NCBI RefSeq assembly: GCF_964266745.1 | Contig: NZ_CAXWGX010000012.1 | Location: 372,001-436,000, forward strand | Length of the DNA stretch: 64,000 bases | Direction: 5' to 3' | Source of the DNA: Propionicimonas sp020161015 | GTDB lineage: Bacteria; Actinomycetota; Actinomycetes; Propionibacteriales; Propionibacteriaceae | In this document: one piece after another, positions 1-7,816 of the stretch | Layout of the letters: every line of letters begins with the position of its first letter | How positions within the stretch are numbered: position 1 is the first letter of the stretch | Program-made: the position numbers and the translations under genes | Notes under the pieces: generated by a model | Databases searched by the model: none | Told to the model about the DNA's origin: nothing | What the model saw: the letters and a program-made list of their open reading frames with translations, nothing else

Positions 1-177
1 GATCTCCGGGGATGTCGGCACGTGACCACTGGCAATGAGGTGGTCATGGAACAGGGTTGGCCCCAGGATCGCCGCGACACCGCCGGCGGTGGCGATGGCT
101 GCCAGCAGCACCAGGCTCTGCGCCACGAACAGCCGGACCCCCAGGCTCCAGTCCTTGGGGCGGGTCGGTCGCTTCAC
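1..177 (-). CDS. Sensor histidine kinase, N-terminal fragment (cut by window edge)
   Basis: Only the first 59 residues lie in the window. The GTG start overlaps the TGA stop of the response-regulator gene that precedes it, which indicates translational coupling. The visible protein has a short basic N-terminus (KRPTRPKDWS) and then one hydrophobic membrane segment, from about residue 13 to 40, running into a likely extracytoplasmic loop. This is the usual beginning of a two-component sensor kinase, and its place directly after an OmpR-family regulator supports that role. No catalytic domain is visible, so the kinase call rests on position and topology. Confidence 0.7.
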   Translation of the reverse strand, partial: MKRPTRPKDWSLGVRLFVAQSLVLLAAIATAGGVAAILGPTLFHDHLIASGHVPTSPEI

Positions 178-905
178 TTGGGCGGAGCCTCGGGCCTGCC
201 CATGCGATACCCGACTCCCCGGACGGTGAGCAGGTAGAGGGGTTCGATCGGATCGTCGCCAAGCTTGCGACGCAGGTTCGCGATGTGCACGTTCACGACG
301 TGGTCGTCACCGACCCACTCGGTGTTCCACACGCGATCGATGATCTGACGGCGCGTGAGCGTGGCTCGCGGGTTGCTGGAAAGCACGTCCAGAATGTCGA
401 ATTCGGTGCGGGTGAGGCTGAGCCGGCGATCGCCGACCCAGACCTCCCGCAGTCCTGGATCGATCACCACGTCACCGAATTGACGCTTCTCAGCCGACTC
501 CTCGGGTGAGGTCGCTCTCGACAGGCGGGGTCGCCGCAGAACCGCGCTCACCCGAGCGACCACCTCCCTTGGACTGAACGGCTTGCCGATGTAGTCGTCG
601 GCACCCACACCGAGACCGATGATCCGGTCGGTCTCATCGTCCCTCGCGGTGAGCATGAGGATGTAGCAGTCCGAGAAGGTCCGCACCTGCCTGCAGACCT
701 CGATCCCGTCCAGCCCGGGCAGGCCCAGGTCGAGCAGGATGACCTCGGGATCGAGTTCGCGTGCGGCGGCGACCGAGCCGGGGCCGTCCACCGCATAGTG
801 AACCTCATACCCGGCCTTCACCAGGTACGACCCAAGAATCTGCGCCAAGGCTCGTTCATCATCAACGACGAGGATCTTGGCCGGTGCCGGCACGGTGCTG
901 CTCAT
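174..905 (-). CDS. OmpR-family response regulator (metal-stress type, inferred)
   Basis: A 243-residue DNA-binding response regulator. The N-terminal receiver has the acidic pair at VVDDE, the phosphoacceptor Asp near residue 59 (ILLDLGLPG) and the conserved Lys near 108 (GKPFSP). The C-terminal half is a winged-helix output domain ending in the typical TVRGVGYRMG. It heads a minus-strand operon with the sensor kinase cut by the window edge. It resembles the second regulator at 2411-3133 (both have GLPGxDGIEVCRQ and RTFS), so the two systems are probably related duplicates. A tandem CTTGATC/CTTGACC repeat lies about 60 bases upstream and may be its binding site. Confidence 0.93.
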   Translation of the reverse strand: MSSTVPAPAKILVVDDERALAQILGSYLVKAGYEVHYAVDGPGSVAAARELDPEVILLDLGLPGLDGIEVCRQVRTFSDCYILMLTARDDETDRIIGLGVGADDYIGKPFSPREVVARVSAVLRRPRLSRATSPEESAEKRQFGDVVIDPGLREVWVGDRRLSLTRTEFDILDVLSSNPRATLTRRQIIDRVWNTEWVGDDHVVNVHIANLRRKLGDDPIEPLYLLTVRGVGYRMGRPEAPPK

Positions 906-966
906 CTTCGAAGTATGGCGGACCGACGGCCGCGGCCGGCTGCTGCGGGGGCATCGGCGGCCATCT

Positions 967-984
967 CTTGATCCAATCTTGACC
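967..984. promoter_or_regulatory. Candidate response-regulator box (11-bp direct repeat)
   Basis: CTTGATC (967-973) and CTTGACC (978-984) repeat with an 11-base period, one helical turn, upstream of the minus-strand response regulator. On the minus strand it reads TCAAGATTGGATCAAG. OmpR-family regulators typically bind such direct repeats, and the layout recalls the CopR box of Corynebacterium glutamicum (tandem TGAAGATTT, 11-base period). A matching pair occurs at 7403-7420. Function is inferred. Confidence 0.45.
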
Positions 985-1067
985 GAACCGTCGCCCGGAG
1001 CCCCTCAACCCGCCGGCTGGCGCAGGCACGCGGCAACCAGGCGGGTATCGCCGTCCGCTACGCCAGC

Positions 1068-1328
1068 TCAAGCTTCGCTGCGGGTGGGACTGCTCTCCGC
1101 GGGGCCCGGGTCCGCGACCTCGACCCACTTCGATTCACAGCCCGGGCAGCGCAAGACTGGCGCGCCGTCGACCTCCTCGCCTGTCGGAACGGTTCCGCAG
1201 GCATCACGGCAAGGATTGAGGACCAGGTGGAGAATCACCCGACCATGGTGGTCGACCCGCGCAGATTGGCCAAATCTCGCAGGTCGCTTCGGCTGCGACA
1301 TCTCCCTCAACAGCTTCGCGGCGGCCAA
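1068..1328 (-). CDS. Possible small zinc-ribbon protein
   Basis: A candidate 86-residue reading frame in an otherwise empty 540-base gap. Its second half has four cysteines as CxxxC (NPCRDACG) and CxxC (LRCPGCESKW), which suggests a treble-clef or ribbon metal site, and its codon use there (GTC, GAG, CTC) is like that of neighbouring genes. The first 25 residues look less convincing, so the true start may be the GTG about 25 codons in. No clear ribosome-binding site was seen. The alternative is that the frame is spurious. Confidence 0.4.
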   Translation of the reverse strand: MAAAKLLREMSQPKRPARFGQSARVDHHGRVILHLVLNPCRDACGTVPTGEEVDGAPVLRCPGCESKWVEVADPGPAESSPTRSEA

Positions 1329-1449
1329 ACCGTGGTGGCCGGCTATGGGAGATCTTTACTTCGCGGTGGGGGTGACCGCTATGAGCGGCGGGCAGGCTGG
1401 TTGTGTCGGGCGGCGAGGAGCGCCGCCCAAGCGAACGAGGAGTACGGAC

Positions 1450-1719
1450 ATGATGGGATATGGCGGCATGGGTTGGGGCGGCATGGCGTTCGGCGGCATG
1501 ATCGGCATTGTGCTGCTGTGGGTGGTGCTGATCGCCGGGATCGTCTGGGCGGTGAGCAGGTTGCTGCCCGGTCGTCAGGCGGGCCACGGCACCCGGCCGA
1601 CGCAGGAGAGCCCTGAGGAGATCCTGGATCGGCGGTTCGCGCGTGGCGAGATCGATCTGCAGACCTATCAGGCCCAGCGCGATGCGCTCGGCCGGGTTCG
1701 TGGGGAGGATTTGCGTTGA
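1450..1719 (+). CDS. SHOCT-domain small membrane protein with Met/Gly-rich N-terminus
   Basis: An 89-residue protein. Residues 1-17 are rich in Met, Gly and aromatics (MMGYGGMGWGG), a composition seen in periplasmic or membrane copper-binding peptides. One membrane helix follows at about 18-37, then a C-terminal SHOCT-type motif (EEILDRRFARGEID...YQAQRDAL). The ATG at 1450 was chosen because GAGGAG lies just upstream; an in-frame ATG at 1381 is possible. The stop overlaps the TTG start of the next gene by four bases. The metal link is inferred from composition and neighbours. Confidence 0.75.
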   Translation: MMGYGGMGWGGMAFGGMIGIVLLWVVLIAGIVWAVSRLLPGRQAGHGTRPTQESPEEILDRRFARGEIDLQTYQAQRDALGRVRGEDLR

Positions 1720-2408
1720 GCACTCCCAGACGGACCTCTTCGCGGCGGCTGGCGTGGCTGGTGCTGGTGGCGGCGAGCGTGCTGCTGCTCGGGTCGCTCG
1801 CCGTCGTCCTGGTCGCCTCGGGAACGACCCTGGTCGCGACTCCCACCGCCGGGACGTCCGGGCCGGGCTACCCGAACACCTCGAACGGGCGCCGGGGTAT
1901 GCCGGGCCCGGGGATGGGGGGCGGCATGATGGGCCGGCAGGTCTGGTTGGCGGGTGATGGCTCGCCCGTCCAGGGGATCGCGCAGGCGCGCGCCCGTGCG
2001 ACGCTCGCCGGCTCCGGCCGGGGCCTGCGGCCGGGTGAGGTGATGCAGTTCACCGGAAACTTCTACGTCGAGTTGAAAGACGCCGCCGGGCGGCCTGCCA
2101 CGGAGCTGCTGGTGAACCCGACCGACGGGTCGGTGTCCACCGAGCAGGGGCCGGCGATGATGTGGAACTCCGGTTCCCGGGACGCCACTGTCTCGCCGGA
2201 CCAGGCGCGGGTCATGGCAGATGACTGGTTGCGGGTCAACCTGCCCGCCCAAGCCACCGTCACTGACGTGAAGGGATTCCCGGGCTACTACACGATCGAC
2301 ACTGAATCGGGCGGCAACATCGTGGGCATGCTTTCGGTGAACGCCCTCACCGGGGCAGTCTGGTACCACACCTGGCACGGGAACTTCGTCACGGAGGAGG
2401 ACGCCTGA
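1716..2408 (+). CDS. Membrane-anchored PepSY-like protein
   Basis: A 230-residue protein starting at TTG within the preceding gene's stop (TTGA). An N-terminal membrane anchor spans about residues 11-38, followed by a Gly/Met-rich linker (GMPGPGMGGGMMGR). Two PepSY-like repeats follow, one around residues 85-145 and one around 155-225 (SPDQARVMADDWL... ending NALTGAVWYHTWHG). PepSY modules often regulate or sense at the cell envelope, but no enzyme function can be assigned. It lies directly upstream of a two-component system whose GTG start is only two bases away, so it probably belongs to the same operon and may be part of the signal input. Confidence 0.7.
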   Translation: MSTPRRTSSRRLAWLVLVAASVLLLGSLAVVLVASGTTLVATPTAGTSGPGYPNTSNGRRGMPGPGMGGGMMGRQVWLAGDGSPVQGIAQARARATLAGSGRGLRPGEVMQFTGNFYVELKDAAGRPATELLVNPTDGSVSTEQGPAMMWNSGSRDATVSPDQARVMADDWLRVNLPAQATVTDVKGFPGYYTIDTESGGNIVGMLSVNALTGAVWYHTWHGNFVTEEDA

Positions 2409-2410
2409 TC

Positions 2411-3133
2411 GTGGTCGAGACTCCGAGGCTGAGCGCCCTGGTGGTGGACGACGAGCCGAGCCTGGTGCGGGTCGTCGAGGGCTTCCTGGCCCGGGACGGT
2501 TTCGACGTCCGCACCGCTGCCGACGGCGAGACCGCCCTGGCGCTGGCCCGCGAAGCCGAGCCGGATGTGGTGGTGCTCGATCTGGGCCTTCCCGGCATGG
2601 ACGGGATCGAGGTGTGTCGGCAGTTGCGGACCTTCTCCCGCTGCTACGTGCTGATGCTGACCGCCCGCGCCGACGAGGTGGACCTGCTCGTCGGGCTCGC
2701 TGTGGGTGCCGACGATTACGTAACCAAACCGTTTTCCCCTCGAGCACTGGTTGCCAGGATCCGCACCCTGCTCCGCCGGCCCCGCACGACGGGAGGCGCA
2801 CCGGAGGATTCCGGCGAACCGGCGAAGCAGGTGTTCGGCGACCTTGTCATCGACCCCCCGGCGCGGGAGGTCCACGTCGGATCGTCCCTGATCGGGCTCA
2901 CCCGCACCGAGTACGAACTCCTGGAGACCTTGAGCAGCCGTCCGCGGGTCGTGTTCACCCGGCAGCAGCTCCTGGACAACGTCTGGGACGGTACGACCGG
3001 CGCCGCGCCCGGCGATGAACACCTCGTCGACATCCACATCGGCCACCTGCGGCGCAAACTGGGCGACGACTCGCGATCGCCCCGCTACGTTCTCACCGTC
3101 CGGGGCGTCGGCTACCGAATGGGACCGGGATGA
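2411..3133 (+). CDS. OmpR-family response regulator
   Basis: A 240-residue regulator with the receiver acidic pair (VVDDE), phosphoacceptor Asp about 57 (VVLDLGLPG), Lys about 106 (TKPFSP) and a winged-helix DNA-binding domain ending TVRGVGYRMG. The GTG start is preceded by GGAGGA. Its end overlaps the ATG of the histidine-kinase gene by four bases, giving a standard coupled pair. It is closely similar to the regulator at 174-905. From the Met-rich and His-rich neighbours I infer a metal (possibly copper) stress signal. Confidence 0.95.
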   Translation: MVETPRLSALVVDDEPSLVRVVEGFLARDGFDVRTAADGETALALAREAEPDVVVLDLGLPGMDGIEVCRQLRTFSRCYVLMLTARADEVDLLVGLAVGADDYVTKPFSPRALVARIRTLLRRPRTTGGAPEDSGEPAKQVFGDLVIDPPAREVHVGSSLIGLTRTEYELLETLSSRPRVVFTRQQLLDNVWDGTTGAAPGDEHLVDIHIGHLRRKLGDDSRSPRYVLTVRGVGYRMGPG

Positions 3134-4257
3134 ACCCGCGGCAGACCAAACCGAAGGGACCGGGGCTCAGGCTGGCCGGCCGGCTCCTGATCAACATCGC
3201 CCTCGTCATCCTCGCCGGTGCCAGCACCGTCCTGCTCGGGGCACTCCTGCTCTCCTGGCCGCTGTTCGACATGCACCTGCAGGACGCAGGAGTGACTCTG
3301 GACCAGCAGATCCTTGAGCACCTGATGAGCGCCTTCGAACAGGCCGTCCTTACCGCCCTCGCGGTCGGGATCCTCGCTGCCGCAGCAACAGCACTGGCGA
3401 TCAGCTGGCTGATCGCCCGCCGGCTTGCGACACCCATCCAGGACGCCGCCATCGCCGCGAGGGCACTCGCCGACGGACGACTCGACACCCGGCTGCAGGA
3501 CCCCCGGATGGGATCAGAGCTCGCAACCCTGACGGTGTCGATCAACCAACTTGCCCAGCGGCTGGAGGCCACTGAGACCACCCGCCGGGAACTCACCGCA
3601 GACCTGGCGCACCAGCTGCGCACCCCGATCGCATCGCTCGAGGCCACCGTCGAGGCCATCGCAGAAGGCATCCTCCCCGTGGACGACCAGACCCTGGAAA
3701 CCCTGACCGGTCAGAGCGCGCGCCTGCGGCGTCTGGTCGCCGACCTCGAAGTCGTCTCCCGCGCCCAGGAACGCCAACTCCTGCTTAGCACCAGGCCCGT
3801 GCCAGTTGCCGCACTCGTCGACACCGCCGTCGCCGCAAGCCGGGAACGATTCCGGGCCGCCCAGGTGAGCCTCACCCGGTCCGTCGCCGCCGACACCCCC
3901 GACCTGCTCGTGGACCCCGACCGGATCAACGAAGTCATCACCAGCCTGCTCGACAACGCCCTGCGACACACACCCGCCGGCGGAACCGTGACCGTCAAGG
4001 CCGGCGCCGACCCGGACCCCCGCCACCCCGGCGCGATCATTGAAGTCCGCGACACCGGAGCGGGATTTCCCCCGGGGGACGCCGAGAAGCTGTTCCGGAG
4101 ATTCCACAAGGCGCCGAGCAGCGCCGGCTCCGGCCTCGGACTGACCATCGCCCGCGCGATCGTGGAGGCCCACCACGGCACCCTCACCGCCGACAGCGAC
4201 GTGTCCGGCCAGGGCGCGCAATTCACCATCACGATCCCGCCCGCACCAGGCCGGTAG
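3130..4257 (+). CDS. Two-component sensor histidine kinase
   Basis: A complete 375-residue kinase. Two membrane helices (about 19-43 and 72-95) enclose a very short extracytoplasmic loop of about 30 residues. A HAMP segment follows, then the dimerisation/phosphoacceptor site with His161 (ADLAHQLRTP), the N-box (LLDNALRHTP), the G1 box (VRDTGAGFPPGD), an F-box (FRRFHKA) and the G2 box (GSGLGLTIA). The small sensory loop suggests sensing of something in or near the membrane or of a small ion. The start overlaps the regulator stop (ATGA). Confidence 0.96.
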   Translation: MNPRQTKPKGPGLRLAGRLLINIALVILAGASTVLLGALLLSWPLFDMHLQDAGVTLDQQILEHLMSAFEQAVLTALAVGILAAAATALAISWLIARRLATPIQDAAIAARALADGRLDTRLQDPRMGSELATLTVSINQLAQRLEATETTRRELTADLAHQLRTPIASLEATVEAIAEGILPVDDQTLETLTGQSARLRRLVADLEVVSRAQERQLLLSTRPVPVAALVDTAVAASRERFRAAQVSLTRSVAADTPDLLVDPDRINEVITSLLDNALRHTPAGGTVTVKAGADPDPRHPGAIIEVRDTGAGFPPGDAEKLFRRFHKAPSSAGSGLGLTIARAIVEAHHGTLTADSDVSGQGAQFTITIPPAPGR

Positions 4258-4355
4258 CCGTTGCGCCGACATCCGTGCGTCCCAGCCGCGACATCGATGC
4301 GGCCCTCGCCCACTCGCGCGCGCAGCCGGGTGATCAACGTCGCCGACGCGTCGAT

Positions 4356-4368
4356 GTCAAACCTTGAC
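4356..4368. promoter_or_regulatory. Short inverted repeat upstream of the cytochrome b operon
   Basis: GTCAA-ACC-TTGAC is a perfect 5-3-5 inverted repeat 45 bases before the next gene. Its right half (CTTGACC) equals one arm of the direct repeat at 967-984, so it may be a related half-site or a -35-like TTGACC element. Weak evidence on its own. Confidence 0.25.
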
Positions 4369-4412
4369 CATCCGCATACGAAACAGCCCACGTCCGGGGG
4401 AGACCCTGAACT

Positions 4413-5033
4413 ATGACGCGACGTCCAGACAGTCGCACCGGCACGACTGTGCCGATCGAGGCCACCGCAGTTCGACCGGGCCGGCGGGCCGTGCTGGTGG
4501 TGATCCTCGCGGGACTCTTCGCCGTAGCCGGTGCAGCCACTGCCTCGGCACACGGGGGCGAGGAGACAACCGTTGGGTACGTGCTGGCGCAGCAGGCATT
4601 GGGGCACCTGGCTCACGACACGAGCGCGGCCGGGATCGAGGTGGCGATGGAGAAGGTCGACGACGCTCTGGAGACCTCGGACAACGCGGGGGTCGACATC
4701 GCGAAGGTGCAGCAGGCGCGCGCGGCACTCGAAGCCAACCAGGTGACCCGCGCCCAGGAGTTGCTCGCGCAGGCCATCAGTGCCGCGGTCGCCGCGCTTC
4801 CACCCGCCACCGGCATGTCCACCGGCACCCGGACCATCGAACCGGAGCTTGCCGGCCGGCCCGACGCGCCCGCCCCGAGCTGGATCCTCGCCATCGCGTC
4901 GCTGGCGCTGCTGCTGGGCGGCAGCTACCTGGCCTATCGCTACCGCCCAGCCGACACCCCGGCACAGCTGCGGCGCAGGCTGGCACAACCCGCTGACCGT
5001 GACGCCCAAGCATCCCGGGAGGAGACACCATGA
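4413..5033 (+). CDS. Uncharacterised exported helical protein
   Basis: A 206-residue protein of no family I recognise. An N-terminal membrane or signal segment (about 25-45) ends in TASAHGGEE, compatible with signal-peptidase cleavage after ASA. An extracytoplasmic helical domain follows (about 50-130, rich in Ala/Gln/Glu), then a Pro-rich linker and a C-terminal membrane helix at about 159-178 with a basic cytoplasmic tail. Its stop overlaps the start of the cytochrome b gene (ATGA), so the two products are likely made together. A role as partner or stabilising subunit of that cytochrome is possible but unproven. Confidence 0.65.
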   Translation: MTRRPDSRTGTTVPIEATAVRPGRRAVLVVILAGLFAVAGAATASAHGGEETTVGYVLAQQALGHLAHDTSAAGIEVAMEKVDDALETSDNAGVDIAKVQQARAALEANQVTRAQELLAQAISAAVAALPPATGMSTGTRTIEPELAGRPDAPAPSWILAIASLALLLGGSYLAYRYRPADTPAQLRRRLAQPADRDAQASREETP

Positions 5034-6142
5034 GCACCCTCCGCGCCGACCCGGCCATCTCGACCAGCCCGAACACCGCTGCGACCCGCCCGTGGTGGCG
5101 CCGCGCCCTCGATGTCGTCGATGACCGGCTCGGCATCACCGCGCTGACCTATCCCGTCCCGGAGCACGCGAACAACATCGCGTGGAGCCTGGGCGGGATC
5201 ACCGCCGCAGCCCTGGTACTGCTCGTCGTGACCGGGATCCTGCTCACCCAGTTCTACGCTCCGGTTCCGGAGGAGGCCAACGCCTCGGTCCGGCACATTG
5301 TCACCCACGAGTGGGGCATGTGGTTCGTCCGCGGCGTGCATTTCTGGGCCGCCCAAGCAATGTACGTCACCGCTGCCCTGCACCTGCTCCGGGTCTTCCT
5401 CACTGGTTCCTACAAGCGCCCCCGAGAAGGCAACTGGCTGATCGGTGTCGCCATGTTCGGGCTGGTGATCTTCGCCCTGTTTACCGGAACCGTCCTCAAG
5501 TGGGACCAGGAAGGGTACGAGGCGCTCGGGCACAACGTCGAGGTCGCCAACCTGCTCGGCGGCGGCGGCCTGTGGTTCTCCCCGGACTTCGCCAACCGGG
5601 TCTCCATCCTGATCCGCCTCTACAGCGCCCACGTCGTCCTCATACCGGGCCTGATCGTCGTGCTGTTCACGCTGCACGCGCTCCTGGTCAAGCGGCACCG
5701 CATCTCCCCCCACCCATCGCTGACCGCCGACGACGAGTCCACCGACGCGCCGGCAGCGGAGCCGGTCGAGCCGTTCACCCACCACCTGCGCCGGATCTCC
5801 GCGCTCGGGCTCGCCCTGCTGGGGGCCCTGGGCCTGCTGGCCGTCACCTTCCCACCCCCAGTCGGTCCGGCGCCCGTCGAGGGCATCGAGGTGACCAAGC
5901 CGATGTGGCCGTTCTGGTGGATGTTCACCCTGGAGAACTGGATCGGCCTGTCAGGGATCCTCTACGGCGGCGGCGCCCTGTTCACCATCCTTGTGGCCCT
6001 GCCGTTCATCGACCGCAACCCGCACCGCGCGTGGCGACACCGCCGAGTTGCCATGACAATCGCCAGCGCCATCGTGGCGGCCATCATCGTCTTGACGATC
6101 TTGATGGCCTTCACCACGGCCAAGACCCACCTGGGCATGTGA
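5030..6142 (+). CDS. Di-heme cytochrome b (bc1/b6f-type b subunit)
   Basis: A 370-residue integral membrane protein. Two pairs of heme-ligating histidines have the classic spacing: His104/His118 (13 between) in one helix and His201/His216 (14 between) in another. It contains the N-terminal four-helix heme-binding core and about three further C-terminal helices (from about residue 258). It would pass electrons between quinol and an acceptor. No Rieske or cytochrome c1 gene lies beside it, which is unusual for a bc complex subunit and suggests a dedicated small redox complex with the upstream exported protein. It overlaps that gene by four bases. Confidence 0.88.
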   Translation: MSTLRADPAISTSPNTAATRPWWRRALDVVDDRLGITALTYPVPEHANNIAWSLGGITAAALVLLVVTGILLTQFYAPVPEEANASVRHIVTHEWGMWFVRGVHFWAAQAMYVTAALHLLRVFLTGSYKRPREGNWLIGVAMFGLVIFALFTGTVLKWDQEGYEALGHNVEVANLLGGGGLWFSPDFANRVSILIRLYSAHVVLIPGLIVVLFTLHALLVKRHRISPHPSLTADDESTDAPAAEPVEPFTHHLRRISALGLALLGALGLLAVTFPPPVGPAPVEGIEVTKPMWPFWWMFTLENWIGLSGILYGGGALFTILVALPFIDRNPHRAWRHRRVAMTIASAIVAAIIVLTILMAFTTAKTHLGM

Positions 6143-6171
6143 GCGACGAAGGAAGGCAGTCCACAACCGCC

Positions 6172-6420
6172 ATGACAAGCCCTCCGGCGCGCAACGGTTC
6201 TGCTCGGCGAGCCCGCAGCAGCCTGTGGATCCTCCTGTTAGTGGCGACGCTGGCCGCCGGATCGCTCAGCGCGGCGCTTTCCTCACCAGGGTCACCAGCC
6301 ACCGGTCTGCGGGTCGCAGTCAGCGGCATCGTCCTGGCTGTCACGCTGGCCCTGGCCGCTCGCGTGTTCCAGGCACTCCACAGTGCCCGCTCCAGGTCCA
6401 GGACCGATCGACATGGCTGA
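6172..6420 (+). CDS. Small two-helix membrane protein
   Basis: An 82-residue unknown protein with two hydrophobic segments (about 18-37 and 46-66) joined by a short turn, and basic ends. It begins 29 bases after the cytochrome b gene on the same strand, with GAAGGAAGG nearby as a ribosome-binding site. A small accessory subunit of the cytochrome is a reasonable guess. No motif is recognised. Confidence 0.55.
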   Translation: MTSPPARNGSARRARSSLWILLLVATLAAGSLSAALSSPGSPATGLRVAVSGIVLAVTLALAARVFQALHSARSRSRTDRHG

Positions 6421-6435
6421 CGCCCCAGACGGCGT

Positions 6436-7407
6436 GTGGCCCGGTCGCGCCCGCCGGGCGTCGTGAAATCCGGGATGGGCACCGGCATGCCCCGACCGGC
6501 GCTCGTCCCGCGCCCCGGCCGGATGGTCCTGATCACCGCCGGGTGGGGCGCCTGCTTCGTCGCCATCCGCTGGGGCCTGCAGGACGCCCCCCTGCTGTGG
6601 TTCGCCGCGCTTCGCTCCCTGGTGGCCGGCGCGGTCGTGCTGCTTGCAGCCGTTGGCACCGGCTGGCGGCCGCCCCCACGGGCCGCGTGGCCATGGGTGC
6701 TCGTGCTGGGGCTGGTCAACGTGGCCCTCGCGTATGCCGCGATGTTCGCAGGGACTGCCGGGGTGAGCAGTGGCGTGGCCGCAGTGCTCGCCAACTCCCA
6801 GCCGCTGCTCATGGTGCTGCCGGCATGGCTGCTCTTCCGGGAGCGGCCCACCCGATGGGCGCTGGCCGGGCTGCTCCTCGGCTTCGTCGGCTTGGGAGTC
6901 GCGGCAGCCGCGAGCGGGGCCGGGACGGCCGGGGCGTTGCTGTCGCTGGCGTCCTCGGCGGCCACGGTCGTCGGAACCCTCATCGCCCGGCGGCTGGTGG
7001 ACGTGGACGTCGTTGCGCTCACGGCGCTCCAGTTCCTGGTTGGCGGCGCCGCCCTGGCCGCGTGGGCCGCCGCTGCGGAAGGCGCGCCCAAGGTTGCGTG
7101 GACGCCTCAGTTCCTCGCAGTCCTGGCCTTCATCGCCGTGATCGGCACGGCTGCCACGAACTTGCTCTGGTTCGCCGAGGTCCGCCGCGCTGAGCTCGTC
7201 AGGCTGACCGCCTGGACGATGCTGACACCCGTATTCGGCGTTCTGCTCGGGTGGTTGCTTCTCAGCGAGGCACCCACCCCCCGCCAGTGGCTCGGGATCG
7301 TCCTGGTGCTGGCCGCACTCCCGCTCATCCAGCTCAGGTCCCCGCGCAACCACCCAGCCGCCGTCACCGGCGGCACCTCCTCCGACGCTGTCGATCCCCG
7401 GTCTTGA
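6436..7407 (+). CDS. EamA/DMT-family transporter
   Basis: A 323-residue protein with about ten membrane helices in two EamA halves. Typical signatures include GWGACFVAIRWGL at the start and a second-half repeat with NLLWFAEVRRAELVRLTAW. Members export metabolites or amino-acid-like compounds; the substrate cannot be told from sequence. The GTG at 6436 gives the longest form; an ATG at 6475 is an alternative. It is in line with the cytochrome b genes and ends just upstream of a regulatory repeat at 7403. Confidence 0.85.
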   Translation: MARSRPPGVVKSGMGTGMPRPALVPRPGRMVLITAGWGACFVAIRWGLQDAPLLWFAALRSLVAGAVVLLAAVGTGWRPPPRAAWPWVLVLGLVNVALAYAAMFAGTAGVSSGVAAVLANSQPLLMVLPAWLLFRERPTRWALAGLLLGFVGLGVAAAASGAGTAGALLSLASSAATVVGTLIARRLVDVDVVALTALQFLVGGAALAAWAAAAEGAPKVAWTPQFLAVLAFIAVIGTAATNLLWFAEVRRAELVRLTAWTMLTPVFGVLLGWLLLSEAPTPRQWLGIVLVLAALPLIQLRSPRNHPAAVTGGTSSDAVDPRS

Positions 7408-7420
7408 TGAAACCTTGATC
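7403..7420. promoter_or_regulatory. Candidate response-regulator box (11-bp direct repeat)
   Basis: CTTGAT (7403-7408) and CTTGATC (7414-7420) repeat at an 11-base period, nearly identical to the pair at 967-984. The box overlaps the end of the EamA gene and precedes the His-rich protein gene by about 77 bases. It may place that gene under the same two-component control. Confidence 0.45.
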
Positions 7421-7496
7421 CGGCGACAGCGGAACGACAACCAGAGCTGCCGAGACTGGCTCGTGTGAGGGCACCAGCCCTCAGAACGGCAGGTTC

Positions 7497-7799
7497 ATGA
7501 TGTTGGACTTCCTTGTACGCAACTGGATCTGGATCGCGCTCGTCGGCGGCATGCTCGTCATGCACCTGCGTGGCCACGGAGGCCACGGCTCCGGTGGATG
7601 CGGAGGCGGTCATGGCCACAGCCAAGGGGAGGGCCAGGGGCATGGCCACCAGGACCGGGATGGGCAGCGGCCGACCGAGGCTTCCGGGCACGCTGGACAC
7701 GAGGCGCACCGGCCCGCCGGAGCCAGAGAGCCAGCACAGGGATCAGCCCAGCCAGCCCCTCAGGACTGGCAGCCCGGGACGCGTTGGCCACAGCTCTGA
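7497..7799 (+). CDS. His-rich small membrane protein (DUF2933-like)
   Basis: A 100-residue protein: one membrane helix (about 5-22), then a His/Gly-rich tail (HGGHGSGGCGGGHGHSQ) and a polar C-terminus. Small His-rich membrane proteins of this layout are frequent in metal-resistance clusters and probably bind transition metals. The upstream CTTGAT direct repeat supports metal-responsive control. The C-terminal 50 residues are low-complexity. Confidence 0.6.
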   Translation: MMLDFLVRNWIWIALVGGMLVMHLRGHGGHGSGGCGGGHGHSQGEGQGHGHQDRDGQRPTEASGHAGHEAHRPAGAREPAQGSAQPAPQDWQPGTRWPQL

Positions 7800-7816
7800 C
7801 GTAGCCAAGGACAACG

